The notes under the pieces were generated by a model. That model made no database searches. It was not told where the DNA came from and was given only the letters and a program-made list of their open reading frames with translations. From CAZEVY01 sp964515555 (GTDB taxonomy: Bacteria; Acidobacteriota; Terriglobia; Bryobacterales; Bryobacteraceae), in assembly GCA_964515555.1 (NCBI GenBank), contig CAZEVY010000045.1, positions 1 through 37,582 on the forward strand: 37,582 bases of DNA, read 5' to 3'. Each line of letters opens with the position of its first letter. Position 1 is the first letter of the stretch. This document shows, piece by piece, positions 22,783 to 29,881 of this stretch. The position numbers and the translations under genes are program-made.

Positions 22783-24117
22783 ATGTCCCGCCCGCTGGTG
22801 GTGATCGGCGTCGCCTGCCTGGCTCTGGTGAGCCTGCGCGGGGAACGGCTGAGCCTCACCGGGGTCCGGCATGCCTCGATCGGTGGAGGCCTGCGCATCA
22901 CCGTCGACCTCAGCGGCGATTTCCGCTTCCGCCAGGAACGCCTCGCGTCACCCGACCGCGTCTACTTCGACATCGCCGGAGCGCAGATCGCCCCCGGCGT
23001 CCGGCGGACCCTCGACATCGACAACACGCTGGTGAAGCGTATCCGCGTGGCGCAGACGCAGCCGTCGGTGGCGCGCGTGGTCATCGACCTCGCCGACGAC
23101 TGCACGGCCACGGCCTCGGGAGGCTCCGGCCGGCTAGTCATCGAAATCCGGCCGCGGGGCGAGGAATCGCGGACTCCTCCGGCCGCGCCCGTTGTCACCG
23201 AAGCGGCACCGCGCCCCACAATCGTCAGGCCCGCGGTGGCCGAGATCATGCCGCCGGCGCCCGCTCCTGCTCCGGTTGTGGCTGTCGCCGCCGGACCGCC
23301 GCCGCCGAAAGCCGATATCGCGGAGCCGCCGCCGGCCGGGGCGGTCGCCAGTCCGGCGCAGCGCAATCGCTCGGGCGGCCGCTCACTGACGCGCGTGCTG
23401 GGCCTGAAGCTCGAGAAAGTGGTCATCGACCCGGGACACGGAGGGCACGACGTCGGCACCAGCGGCGCGGGCCGCTTGTACGAGAAGGAGATCGTGCTCG
23501 ACATTTCGAAGCGCCTGGCGGCGCTGATCGAGGAGCGCCTGGGCAGCGAGGTCATCCTGACGCGCTCGGACGACGTCTTCGTTCCGCTCGAACGGCGGAC
23601 TGAGATCGCCAATCAGCACAAGGCCGACCTGTTTCTTTCGGTCCACGCCAACTCGTCGCCCTATCGCGGCGTGACCGGCGTGGAGACCTACTATCTGAAC
23701 TTCACTTCCGACCGCAACGACCTGGAAGTCGCCGCGAGAGAGAATGCGGGCTCCGAGCGCTCGATCTCGGATCTCTCGGAGCTGATCCGCAAGATCGCGC
23801 TGAAGGACAAGCTGGAGGAGTCGCGCGAGTTCGCGGCTCGGATTCAGTCGTCGCTGCACGAGCTGCACGCGCGCACCACCGGCAAGACCCGCAACCGCGG
23901 CGTCAAGAAAGCGCCCTTCGTGGTGTTGATCGGCGCGTCGATGCCCTCGGTGCTCACCGAGGTCGGCTTCGTGAGCAACGCCCAGGAAGAGAAGCTGCTG
24001 CGCTCCTCAGAGCACCGGCAGAAGGTCGCCGAGGCGATTTTCGCCGGCGTCGCGCGCTATGCCGAGACGCTCAGTCACTTCAAGCCGGTGAAGGTCGCCG
24101 CGCGCAAATCCGAATAA
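22783..24117 (+). CDS. N-acetylmuramoyl-L-alanine amidase (AMIN + amidase_3)
   Basis: 444 residues. The zinc enzyme cuts the bond between MurNAc and the stem peptide, as AmiA/B/C do at division. Signal peptide 1-20; AMIN domain about 20-125 (VYFDIAGAQIAPG, VARVVIDLAD), which targets the septum or peptidoglycan; Ala/Pro-rich linker 128-205; catalytic domain from about 210. Zinc ligands are H219 in DPGHGGHD, E234 in YEKEIVLD and H288 in LSVHANSS; E393 in LTEVGFVSN is the catalytic Glu. The block near residues 320-365 (SISDLSELIRKI) corresponds to the autoinhibitory helix of AmiB/C-type enzymes. The start ATG directly follows GAGGAGG, a strong but very close Shine-Dalgarno. Co-transcribed with the transglycosylase. 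Confidence 0.95.
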   Translation: MSRPLVVIGVACLALVSLRGERLSLTGVRHASIGGGLRITVDLSGDFRFRQERLASPDRVYFDIAGAQIAPGVRRTLDIDNTLVKRIRVAQTQPSVARVVIDLADDCTATASGGSGRLVIEIRPRGEESRTPPAAPVVTEAAPRPTIVRPAVAEIMPPAPAPAPVVAVAAGPPPPKADIAEPPPAGAVASPAQRNRSGGRSLTRVLGLKLEKVVIDPGHGGHDVGTSGAGRLYEKEIVLDISKRLAALIEERLGSEVILTRSDDVFVPLERRTEIANQHKADLFLSVHANSSPYRGVTGVETYYLNFTSDRNDLEVAARENAGSERSISDLSELIRKIALKDKLEESREFAARIQSSLHELHARTTGKTRNRGVKKAPFVVLIGASMPSVLTEVGFVSNAQEEKLLRSSEHRQKVAEAIFAGVARYAETLSHFKPVKVAARKSE

Positions 24118-24126
24118 ACGACGCGC

Positions 24127-24402
24127 CTATCCGCCGCTGATCGCGCAGATGATGTGCACTTCGTCGCCCGCGGCGATGCGCGCGTCGAGCGACGACACGT
24201 GTTCCTGGTTCACGAAGAAGCGGATGTGCCGGCGCACGCCGTCCTGCTCGTCGATCATGCGGAAACGGATGCCGGGGAATCGCGCGTCGAGGTCGGCGAG
24301 CAGCTCGCCCAGCGTCGTGCCCGAGGCCTCCACCTGCGCCCGCTCCTTCGTGTAGCTGCGCAGCGGACCCGGCACGTGGACGCGCATCTCTCGGGTTACC
24401 AT
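24127..24402 (-). CDS. MoaD/ThiS-like sulfur-carrier protein
   Basis: 91 residues with the ubiquitin-like beta-grasp pattern: VHVPGPLRSYT, TTLGELLADLDARFPGI, RRHIRFFVNQEHV, then GDEVHIICAISGG. The C-terminal Gly-Gly is needed for adenylation and thiocarboxylate formation, so it should be a working sulfur carrier or conjugating modifier. MoaD serves molybdopterin synthase and ThiS thiazole synthesis, but no moaE, thiG or E1-like enzyme is near. An alternative ATG at 24387 (MRVHVPG) fits family starts equally well; the chosen ATG stands right after a large hairpin and neither start has a good Shine-Dalgarno. The Asp-box propeller gene is directly upstream on the same strand, and its role may be linked to it. 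Confidence 0.85.
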   Translation of the reverse strand: MVTREMRVHVPGPLRSYTKERAQVEASGTTLGELLADLDARFPGIRFRMIDEQDGVRRHIRFFVNQEHVSSLDARIAAGDEVHIICAISGG

Positions 24403-24403
24403 C

Positions 24404-24466
24404 GCGCACAACGCAGCGGGGCGCGGGAGTTACCGGGCGCGGCGGAGCGCGCCCCGCGCTGTGCGC
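24404..24466. other. Large hairpin filling the propeller-MoaD intercistronic gap
   Basis: Outer arms GCGCACA (24404-24410) and TGTGCGC (24460-24466) pair. Inner arms GGGGCGCG (24418-24425) and CGCGCCCC (24448-24455) pair, with four more pairs between, about 19 bp in all with small bulges and a 22-nt loop. It starts right after the propeller stop codon and ends one base before the MoaD ATG. It may be a processing stem, attenuator or REP-like element. Confidence 0.6.
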
Positions 24467-25603
24467 TCATGCGGCTTCGACCGAGAGCACCCGCGGCAGG
24501 TGATCGGCGATGCGCTTCCAGGACATCCCCTCGTCGCGCGACGCCCAGATCTCGCCGCTGGTGGTTCCGAAGTACAAGCCGACCGGGTCGCCCGAGTCGG
24601 CGGTCATCGCCTGCCGGAACACCGTCCACCAGGCCTGCTCGCGCGGCAAACCGCCGTCCTGGCGCGTCCACTTCCTGCCGCCGTTGCGCGTGAGGTATAC
24701 CGCCGGCTTGCCGTCGACGCTGGTGCGCGGCCACACCGTTCCGCCGTCCATGGGAAACACCCAGCAGGTGTCGGGATCGCGCGGGTGCAGCGTCATTGGA
24801 AAGCCGATGTCGCCGATCTTGCGCGGCATGTTGTCGCCGATGCGCGTCCAGCGGTCCTCGGGCCGGTCGATGCGGTAGATGCCGCAGTGGTTCTGCTGAT
24901 ACAGCCGGTCGGGCCGGAGCGGATGCAGGCGCACGCAGTGCGGATCGTGGCCGAACTCCGGGTCCGGGATCGGAATGAAGTCCGCGGCGCAGCCCTTGTT
25001 CAGCGGCTTCCAGGACGCGCCCTGGTCGGTCGACTCGAACACGCCGCCGCTCGACATGCCGAGATACATGTGCGCCTTGTCGCGGGGGTCGATGAGGATG
25101 GAATGCATGCGCGCGCCGTCGGGCGGGCCTTCCTGGTCGGCGGCGCACCACTGGTCGCGCATGGGGGCTTCGTTAAATCCGCGCACTCCCGCCCAGGTGT
25201 CGCCGTTGTCCTCGGACCGGAAGAGTCCTTGGGGCGACGTGCCGGCGTACCACACGCCCGGCTCGGAGGCGTGTCCGGGCGTCAGCCAGAAGGTGTGGTC
25301 GACGACGAGGCTCTTGGGCGCCGCGCCGGCCTTCGGGGTCTCCGCCGCCTTGGGAAACGCGGGCGGCCGGGCGGATTCCTTCCACTTGCGGCCGCCGTCG
25401 GTCGAGCGGAAGACGGTCGGACCGAGGTGCCCGGTCTTGGCCGCGGCCAGCACGATGCGGCCGTTCCTTGGATCTTCGACGACGTGATGGACGATGTGTC
25501 CGAAGAACTGCGGCTTCGAAATCGCCCACTTGCGTCGCGAGTTGTCGGAACTGAGCGTCCACGCGCCTTTGCGGGTGCCGATGTAGAGTTTCACCCCGGC
25601 CAT
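24467..25603 (-). CDS. Cytoplasmic Asp-box (BNR/sialidase-like) propeller protein
   Basis: 378 residues, no signal peptide, so probably cytoplasmic. At least five Asp-box turns (S/T-x-D/N-x-G-x-x-W) are visible: STDGGRKW, SEDNGDTW, STDQGASW, TRNGGRKW and SRDEGMSW. The N-terminus (VKLYIGTRKGAWTL) begins the first blade. Proteins of this kind are often labelled exo-alpha-sialidase or WD40/YVTN/BNR-like, but the Arg triad and Tyr/Glu of true sialidases were not identified, so the label is unsafe. Conserved-looking DHTFWLTPGH, RDQWCAAD and DPHCVRLHP segments with His/Cys/Asp could form a metal or ligand site. The MoaD-like gene follows after a hairpin gap of 64 nt. ATG 25603 was preferred to GTG 25612 because TAGAGT lies 7 nt before it. 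Confidence 0.8.
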   Translation of the reverse strand: MAGVKLYIGTRKGAWTLSSDNSRRKWAISKPQFFGHIVHHVVEDPRNGRIVLAAAKTGHLGPTVFRSTDGGRKWKESARPPAFPKAAETPKAGAAPKSLVVDHTFWLTPGHASEPGVWYAGTSPQGLFRSEDNGDTWAGVRGFNEAPMRDQWCAADQEGPPDGARMHSILIDPRDKAHMYLGMSSGGVFESTDQGASWKPLNKGCAADFIPIPDPEFGHDPHCVRLHPLRPDRLYQQNHCGIYRIDRPEDRWTRIGDNMPRKIGDIGFPMTLHPRDPDTCWVFPMDGGTVWPRTSVDGKPAVYLTRNGGRKWTRQDGGLPREQAWWTVFRQAMTADSGDPVGLYFGTTSGEIWASRDEGMSWKRIADHLPRVLSVEAA

Positions 25604-25610
25604 AACTACC

Positions 25611-25616
25611 ACTCTA
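25611..25616 (-). promoter_or_regulatory. Candidate -10 box for Asp-box propeller gene
   Basis: The minus strand reads TAGAGT, 7 nt before the ATG at 25603. Confidence 0.3.
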
Positions 25617-25695
25617 TCGGAGCGAAATGCGCGCGATCAAGAGCCGCTCTCATCGAGCGCCCGCGGGCCACTTGTTTACGGTATGGGGGTTCCGA

Positions 25696-26508
25696 TCAGA
25701 ATCCGCCGCCGGGAGGCGGAGGCAGACCACCGGGGGGAGGCGGAGGTGGAGGAGGAGGGGGCAGAGGCGATGCGGTGTCGCCCGGCAGCGTGGGACCGCC
25801 GCCGCCCGGCACGCCGCCGGGAAGCCTGGGCGCGCCCGGCGAGCCGCCGCGCAGCACGATGGTCCACAACGCGTCGGCGAGAACCTTGGCGCCGCGCTCG
25901 ACCAAGCCACCCTTGTCGAACCGGTTCCGCGCGATGGGCGCGTCCTTGTGCACCTTGATGTGCTCGCCCGGGTTGATCAGCTTCGGCTCTTCCTGCGCGA
26001 TCAACCGGTGCCGCACCGACACCTGTCCTTCTTCGACGGCCACCAGCGTGGCATCGTCCTCGTCCACGGACACATCGAAGGTGGTCCCGCGCACCGAGAT
26101 CACCGCCGTCGGCGTGTGGATGCGGTTGGGATTCGGCTGGCCGCCCCATTTCTGGACATGCACGCGAATGCGGCCGATCCACAGGTCGATCATGTCCAGC
26201 CAGCTCCCCGGATTTGCGCGGAACGTCGCCCGCGAATTCGCGAATACTTCGAAGGTGCTGCCGTCGGAAACCCGGAAAACGGCGTAACCGTCATGTCCTG
26301 TTATGACCTGCTGGCCGGGGCGAACCGTGTCGCCGGCGTGCAGCGCCCACGGAAACGAATCCTTGATGACCGACACCTGTCCGCTCAGCGTCTCGACTTT
26401 AGCGGCGGTTTTCTCGTCCAAAGAAAAGAAGGTCTGCGCGGCACACACTCCCACCCAGGCCGTCAAAACTACCAGCCGCGTCGTCCACGTGCGTGCGTAC
26501 CGAGACAT
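25696..26508 (-). CDS. FecR-domain secreted protein with Pro/Gly tail
   Basis: 270 residues. The ATG at 26508 is supported by GGGAG about 6 nt upstream and by the signal peptide MSRYARTWTTRLVVL...CAAQ. A FecR-type domain covers about 35-175: VETLSGQVSVIK, GDTVRPGQQVITG, GYAVFRVSDGSTFEV, VHTP-like IHTPTAVISVRGTTFDV, and VEEGQVSVRH. In iron systems FecR relays a signal to an ECF sigma factor, but this protein lacks an N-terminal cytoplasmic anti-sigma part and no sigma factor is near. It is more likely an exported FecR-like beta domain of unknown role. The last 45 residues are extreme Pro/Gly (ten prolines in a row, ending PPPPGGGF), coded by a G-rich plus strand. The upstream gap to the divergent gene contains a palindrome (26542-26563). 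Confidence 0.85.
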   Translation of the reverse strand: MSRYARTWTTRLVVLTAWVGVCAAQTFFSLDEKTAAKVETLSGQVSVIKDSFPWALHAGDTVRPGQQVITGHDGYAVFRVSDGSTFEVFANSRATFRANPGSWLDMIDLWIGRIRVHVQKWGGQPNPNRIHTPTAVISVRGTTFDVSVDEDDATLVAVEEGQVSVRHRLIAQEEPKLINPGEHIKVHKDAPIARNRFDKGGLVERGAKVLADALWTIVLRGGSPGAPRLPGGVPGGGGPTLPGDTASPLPPPPPPPPPPGGLPPPPGGGF

Positions 26509-26527
26509 GCTTCTCCCGAGCCGGAAC

Positions 26528-26563
26528 ACACTACATCCGGGTGGTAGACACTACAGTCTACCA
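26528..26563. promoter_or_regulatory. Palindrome and spaced direct repeats in divergent promoter region
   Basis: An 8-bp perfect inverted repeat TGGTAGAC/GTCTACCA with a 6-nt spacer spans 26542-26563. ACACTACA occurs at 26528-26535 and again at 26548-26555, 20 bp apart (about two helical turns). The site lies between the FecR-domain gene and the TIGR03437 gene. An operator is possible but unproven. Confidence 0.4.
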
Positions 26564-26670
26564 TCAAACTTGCAGTGCAACTACCCGCCCGCGCGGTTTT
26601 TTTCAGCGAAACACCCCGGAATCAGCGGGTTCAGGACCTCAAGGCGGCCCGGAAATCCGCCGATCCGGTA

Positions 26671-26676
26671 TAGAAT
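26671..26676 (+). promoter_or_regulatory. Candidate -10 box for TIGR03437 gene
   Basis: TAGAAT (within TATAGAAT), 11 nt before the ATG at 26688. No Shine-Dalgarno fits in between. Confidence 0.35.
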
Positions 26677-26687
26677 GGACTCATAGC

Positions 26688-28559
26688 ATGTGTCGACCCT
26701 CCCCATGGCCGCTGGTGGCGCTGCTGGCAATTGCGTCCGCCATCGCGCAGGAACCGGCGCCCGACTGGCGGCAGGTGGGCAACACGCTGGTCGAGGCGGG
26801 ATTGGCATCGGCGGCGACCGGACCGGTCGACCGCGTCTGGTATTCGCCCGACGGCGCACGGCTTTTCATCCGCACACGATCCGGTAAAGTATTCCAGACA
26901 AATGACTTCGAGTCGTGGTCTGCAGCCTCGGCCACAGTCCCAGCACAGGCCACCTCCCGCGATGCCTACTCACTCCCCGAGACCGGCGCTCGAACCCTGG
27001 CAGCCGGGGCAACGACCTATGCCATCGGACGCGCCATCTATCGCACCGAGGACCAGGGGCGTCATTGGGTTAACCTGACCCAGTTCCGCGGCGAGTCGAT
27101 TCTGGGCGATGGCCTCGCCGACCTGGCCGTCTCCCCGCGCGACCCGGCGGAGATCACCGCCGGCGGCCGATGGGGCGTGTGGCGCTCGCTTGACGGCGGG
27201 CTTTCGTGGACTGGACTGAACCAATCCTTGCCGAACCTACCCGTCCGCCGCCTGATGAAGACGCCCCGAGGATCCGAAGGGGCCGTGATCCTGCTCGATC
27301 AGATCGGCGAGGTGGCGTGGTCTCCGGGAGAGAAGACAGGGTGGCGGCTGGTGGAGAGGCTCGCTGCCCGGCAGGACGAAGAGTTGCGCGCCGCACTCTC
27401 GCAGGCCATTCGCGAGGAGGTGCTGGCGGCCGCCGGCGCCGGAACCTATCTCTACGCCGGAGGCCGCAACGGGACGCTGTGGAGCTCACTCGACCAGGGC
27501 CGCACCTGGCGATCCGCCCAGCTCGCCGGCGCCGGCCCGGTCACTTCGATTCACGTCGATCCGAACGAGCCGCGTCTCGCCCTGGCGACCTTCGGCGAAG
27601 CGGCCACCGAGGCGGCCGGCCCGCGCGTCGCGCGCACCGTCAACGGCGGCCAGTTCTGGGACGACCTCACCGCGAACCTCCCGGGCCGCGCCGCTTCGGG
27701 AGTCGCCGCCGACCGCGCCACCGGCGCCGTCTATGTGGCCGCCTCGGCGGGCCTCTTCATGACTTACGCCGACCTGCTGAATCCTTCCGCCGCGACTCCC
27801 TGGATCGCTCTCGATCGTGGACTCCCGCGCGCGGCCGCGGTCGACGTGCGCCTCGACGAGACAGGCAATCAGCTTTTCGCGGCGATGGAAGGCTACGGCG
27901 TCTTCGCGGCCACGGCTCCGCACCGGCGGCGCGATCCGAAGCTCGTCAACGCCGCCGATTTCAGCGCGCGCGCGGCGGCGCCCGGGTCGCTCCTTAGCGT
28001 GCTGGGGGCCACCGTGCGGTCGGCGGCTGCCGGATCGTGGAACGCGCCTGTGCTCGCGGCCGGCGATCACGAGAGTCAGATCCAGGTGCCGTTCGAAGTC
28101 AGCGGTTCGCGACTCGAGCTCGCGCTGGCGACCTCGACCGCCGCGCGGGTCGACCTGGCCATGCCGCTCCTGACGGCCTCGCCAGCAATCTTCATCGACC
28201 GCGACGGCTCGCCCATGCTGCTCGACGCCGACACCGGCGTGCTGCTCGACACCGTGAAAACGGCGCGCTCCGGGGCACGCGTGCAGATTCTGGCGGCCGG
28301 ACTCGGCAAGGTCCGGCCCGACTGGCCCGCGGGACTGCCGGCGCCGCTCGAAGCCCCGCCGCGCGTGACCGCGCCGGTGAAAGTTTACCTCGACGGCGCG
28401 GCTGTCGAAGTCACCCGCGCCACGCTCGCCCCCGGTTACGTCGGCTTCTACCTGGTGGAGTTCGTCGTGCCCGACGTGGTCAACCTGGGGCCGGCGGAAC
28501 TGTACATCGACGCGGCCGGCGCCGCCAGCAACCGGGTGACGATCTTCCTGGAGCCATAA
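26688..28559 (+). CDS. Secreted Asp-box propeller protein with C-terminal TIGR03437 domain
   Basis: 623 residues from ATG 26688, which begins the signal peptide (MCRPSPWPLVALLAIASAIAQ). Residues about 25-410 are propeller with Asp-box turns: TEDQGRHW (about 120), SLDGGLSW (about 167), SLDQGRTW (about 267) and TVNGGQFW (about 317). From residue 416 the TIGR03437 domain starts with KLVNAADFSARAAAPGSLLSVLG and contains SQIQVPFEVSG, ASPAIFID, ILAAGLGKVRPD and APGYVGFYLVEFVVPD, all diagnostic. This domain is abundant in Solibacter-type Acidobacteriota. Its function is unknown; sorting or surface attachment has been considered. The nitroreductase follows after 3 nt. The upstream in-frame extension to 26493 lacks coding character and is excluded. 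Confidence 0.9.
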   Translation: MCRPSPWPLVALLAIASAIAQEPAPDWRQVGNTLVEAGLASAATGPVDRVWYSPDGARLFIRTRSGKVFQTNDFESWSAASATVPAQATSRDAYSLPETGARTLAAGATTYAIGRAIYRTEDQGRHWVNLTQFRGESILGDGLADLAVSPRDPAEITAGGRWGVWRSLDGGLSWTGLNQSLPNLPVRRLMKTPRGSEGAVILLDQIGEVAWSPGEKTGWRLVERLAARQDEELRAALSQAIREEVLAAAGAGTYLYAGGRNGTLWSSLDQGRTWRSAQLAGAGPVTSIHVDPNEPRLALATFGEAATEAAGPRVARTVNGGQFWDDLTANLPGRAASGVAADRATGAVYVAASAGLFMTYADLLNPSAATPWIALDRGLPRAAAVDVRLDETGNQLFAAMEGYGVFAATAPHRRRDPKLVNAADFSARAAAPGSLLSVLGATVRSAAAGSWNAPVLAAGDHESQIQVPFEVSGSRLELALATSTAARVDLAMPLLTASPAIFIDRDGSPMLLDADTGVLLDTVKTARSGARVQILAAGLGKVRPDWPAGLPAPLEAPPRVTAPVKVYLDGAAVEVTRATLAPGYVGFYLVEFVVPDVVNLGPAELYIDAAGAASNRVTIFLEP

Positions 28560-28562
28560 GCC

Positions 28563-29168
28563 GTGTCCGACCGCACTGCACGTACCGACCACCCCATCCA
28601 CGAACTCCTGGCCGCGCGCTGGAGTCCCTACGCCTTTGCCGACCGTCCCGTATCCGCCGACGATCTGCGGTCGGTGTTCGAGGCCGCGCGTTGGGCGGCG
28701 TCTTCGTATAACGAGCAGCCCTGGACGTACATCGTCGCCACCAGGAACGATCCCGCCGAGTTCGAGCGCCTGCTCGCCTGCCTTGTGGAGGGCAACCGGG
28801 GATGGGCGAAGGACGCGCCGGTGCTGGCGCTGGGCGTCGTCAGCCTGCGCTTCGCGCGCAACGGCAGGGAGAATGGCGCGGCCGTGCACGATCTCGGCCT
28901 GGCGTCGGCCAACCTGACCGTGGAAGCCGCGGCGCGCGGACTCGTCGTGCACCAGATGATCGGCATTCTGCCGGACCAGGCGCGCGAGACGTACGGCATA
29001 CCCGACGGTCACACCGCCTGGACGGGCCTCGCCATCGGCTACGCGGGCGACGCCGCGCGTCTGCCGGAAGGACTTCGCGAGCGCGACCTGGCGCCGAGGA
29101 CCAGAAAGAAACTCGCCGAGTTCGTCTTCACCGGCCGATGGGGCCGCGCCGCGTCCCAGGCGACCTGA
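28563..29168 (+). CDS. Nitroreductase family FMN-dependent oxidoreductase
   Basis: 201 residues from a GTG start located 3 nt after the TIGR03437 gene stop, so translationally linked. Family marks are LLAARWSPYAFADRPV (R-S-x-R/Y-x-F-type phosphate-binding start), FEAARWAASSYNEQPWTYIV (the FMN-contacting segment), VHDLGLASANLTVEAAARGL and the C-terminal WTGLAIGYAGD. These flavoproteins reduce nitro compounds, quinones or enones with NAD(P)H in the cytoplasm; many members have unknown physiological substrates. The stop is 10 nt from the convergent stop of adenylate kinase, which leaves no room for a separate terminator. Confidence 0.88.
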   Translation: MSDRTARTDHPIHELLAARWSPYAFADRPVSADDLRSVFEAARWAASSYNEQPWTYIVATRNDPAEFERLLACLVEGNRGWAKDAPVLALGVVSLRFARNGRENGAAVHDLGLASANLTVEAAARGLVVHQMIGILPDQARETYGIPDGHTAWTGLAIGYAGDAARLPEGLRERDLAPRTRKKLAEFVFTGRWGRAASQAT

Positions 29169-29178
29169 GCCGGCCGCT

Positions 29179-29820
29179 CTAATCGCGGCGCAGCAGCGAG
29201 CGGACTTCCTCGAACACCACTTCCGGCGGACGATTCCCGTCGACCACGATCAGGTTGCGCTCGGCGTAGTAGGCCAGCATCGGCGCGGTCGCCGAATCGT
29301 AGGCGTCGAGGCGCGCGCGCAGCACATCCTCGCGGTCGTCGTCGCGCGTCAGCAGCCGGGCGCCGTCCTGATCGCAGAGTCCGTCGCGCGAGGGCGGCTG
29401 GAGGATCAGGTTGTAGATGCGCTTGCACTGCGGACACTGCCGGCGGGCCGTGATCCGCGTCACCAGTTGCTCGGTCGAGACATCCAGGTGCAGCGCCACC
29501 GGACGCAGGCCGTTGCGCGTGGCGAGCTCGTCGAGAAACCGCGCCTGGTCGATGGTGCGGGGATAGCCGTCCAGGATGAAGCCACGCGCGCAGTCGGGCT
29601 TTCGCGTGCGCTCCTCGACGATGCGGTTGACGATGTCGTCGCCCACCAGGCTTCCGGTCGCCAGAATCCAGGCCACCTTGGCGCCCATATCCGTCCCGGC
29701 GGCCACCTCGCCCCGAAGCATTTCCCCGGTGGAAAGCGTCGGCACTCCCAGCCATTCGGCGAGCAGTTTGCTTTGCGTTCCCTTGCCGCTGCCCGGAGCG
29801 CCGAAGAGAAGAATCACCAT
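29179..29820 (-). CDS. adk: Adenylate kinase, zinc-containing LID type
   Basis: 213 residues, the length of long-type bacterial adenylate kinases. It interconverts ATP + AMP and 2 ADP. The P-loop GAPGSGKGTQ is at 7-16; STGEML and GYPRTIDQA (AMP site; Phe is usual where Tyr stands) follow. The LID carries C129-x2-C132 ... C149-x2-D152, the Cys3Asp zinc set known from Bacillus-type enzymes. DREDVLRARLDAY completes the catalytic Arg set. In many bacteria adk sits in the ribosomal protein operon beside secY, whereas here it follows lactate permease, so this could be a second paralogue. The start ATG lies 61 nt after the permease stop, in a gap containing GGGGGCCCCC. Confidence 0.92.
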   Translation of the reverse strand: MVILLFGAPGSGKGTQSKLLAEWLGVPTLSTGEMLRGEVAAGTDMGAKVAWILATGSLVGDDIVNRIVEERTRKPDCARGFILDGYPRTIDQARFLDELATRNGLRPVALHLDVSTEQLVTRITARRQCPQCKRIYNLILQPPSRDGLCDQDGARLLTRDDDREDVLRARLDAYDSATAPMLAYYAERNLIVVDGNRPPEVVFEEVRSLLRRD

Positions 29821-29840
29821 TCGTTGAGTCCAATCAAGTA

Positions 29841-29850
29841 GGGGGCCCCC
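29841..29850. other. Perfect GC palindrome upstream of adk
   Basis: GGGGGCCCCC, a 10-bp perfect palindrome in the 61-nt gap between lactate permease and adk. No loop bases, so more likely a protein site or chance than a terminator. Confidence 0.3.
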
Positions 29851-29881
29851 GTTCGACCCAACCTTCTATCCTACAGTCTTG

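Noticed and set aside
25696..25830. CRISPR-like or tandem-repeat array
   Set aside because: The repetitiveness comes from Pro/Gly codons; there are no regular repeat/spacer units.
25696..26508. FecR as part of an iron-responsive sigma/anti-sigma/TonB system
   Set aside because: No ECF sigma factor or TonB receptor gene nearby, and the protein starts with a signal peptide instead of a cytoplasmic anti-sigma part.
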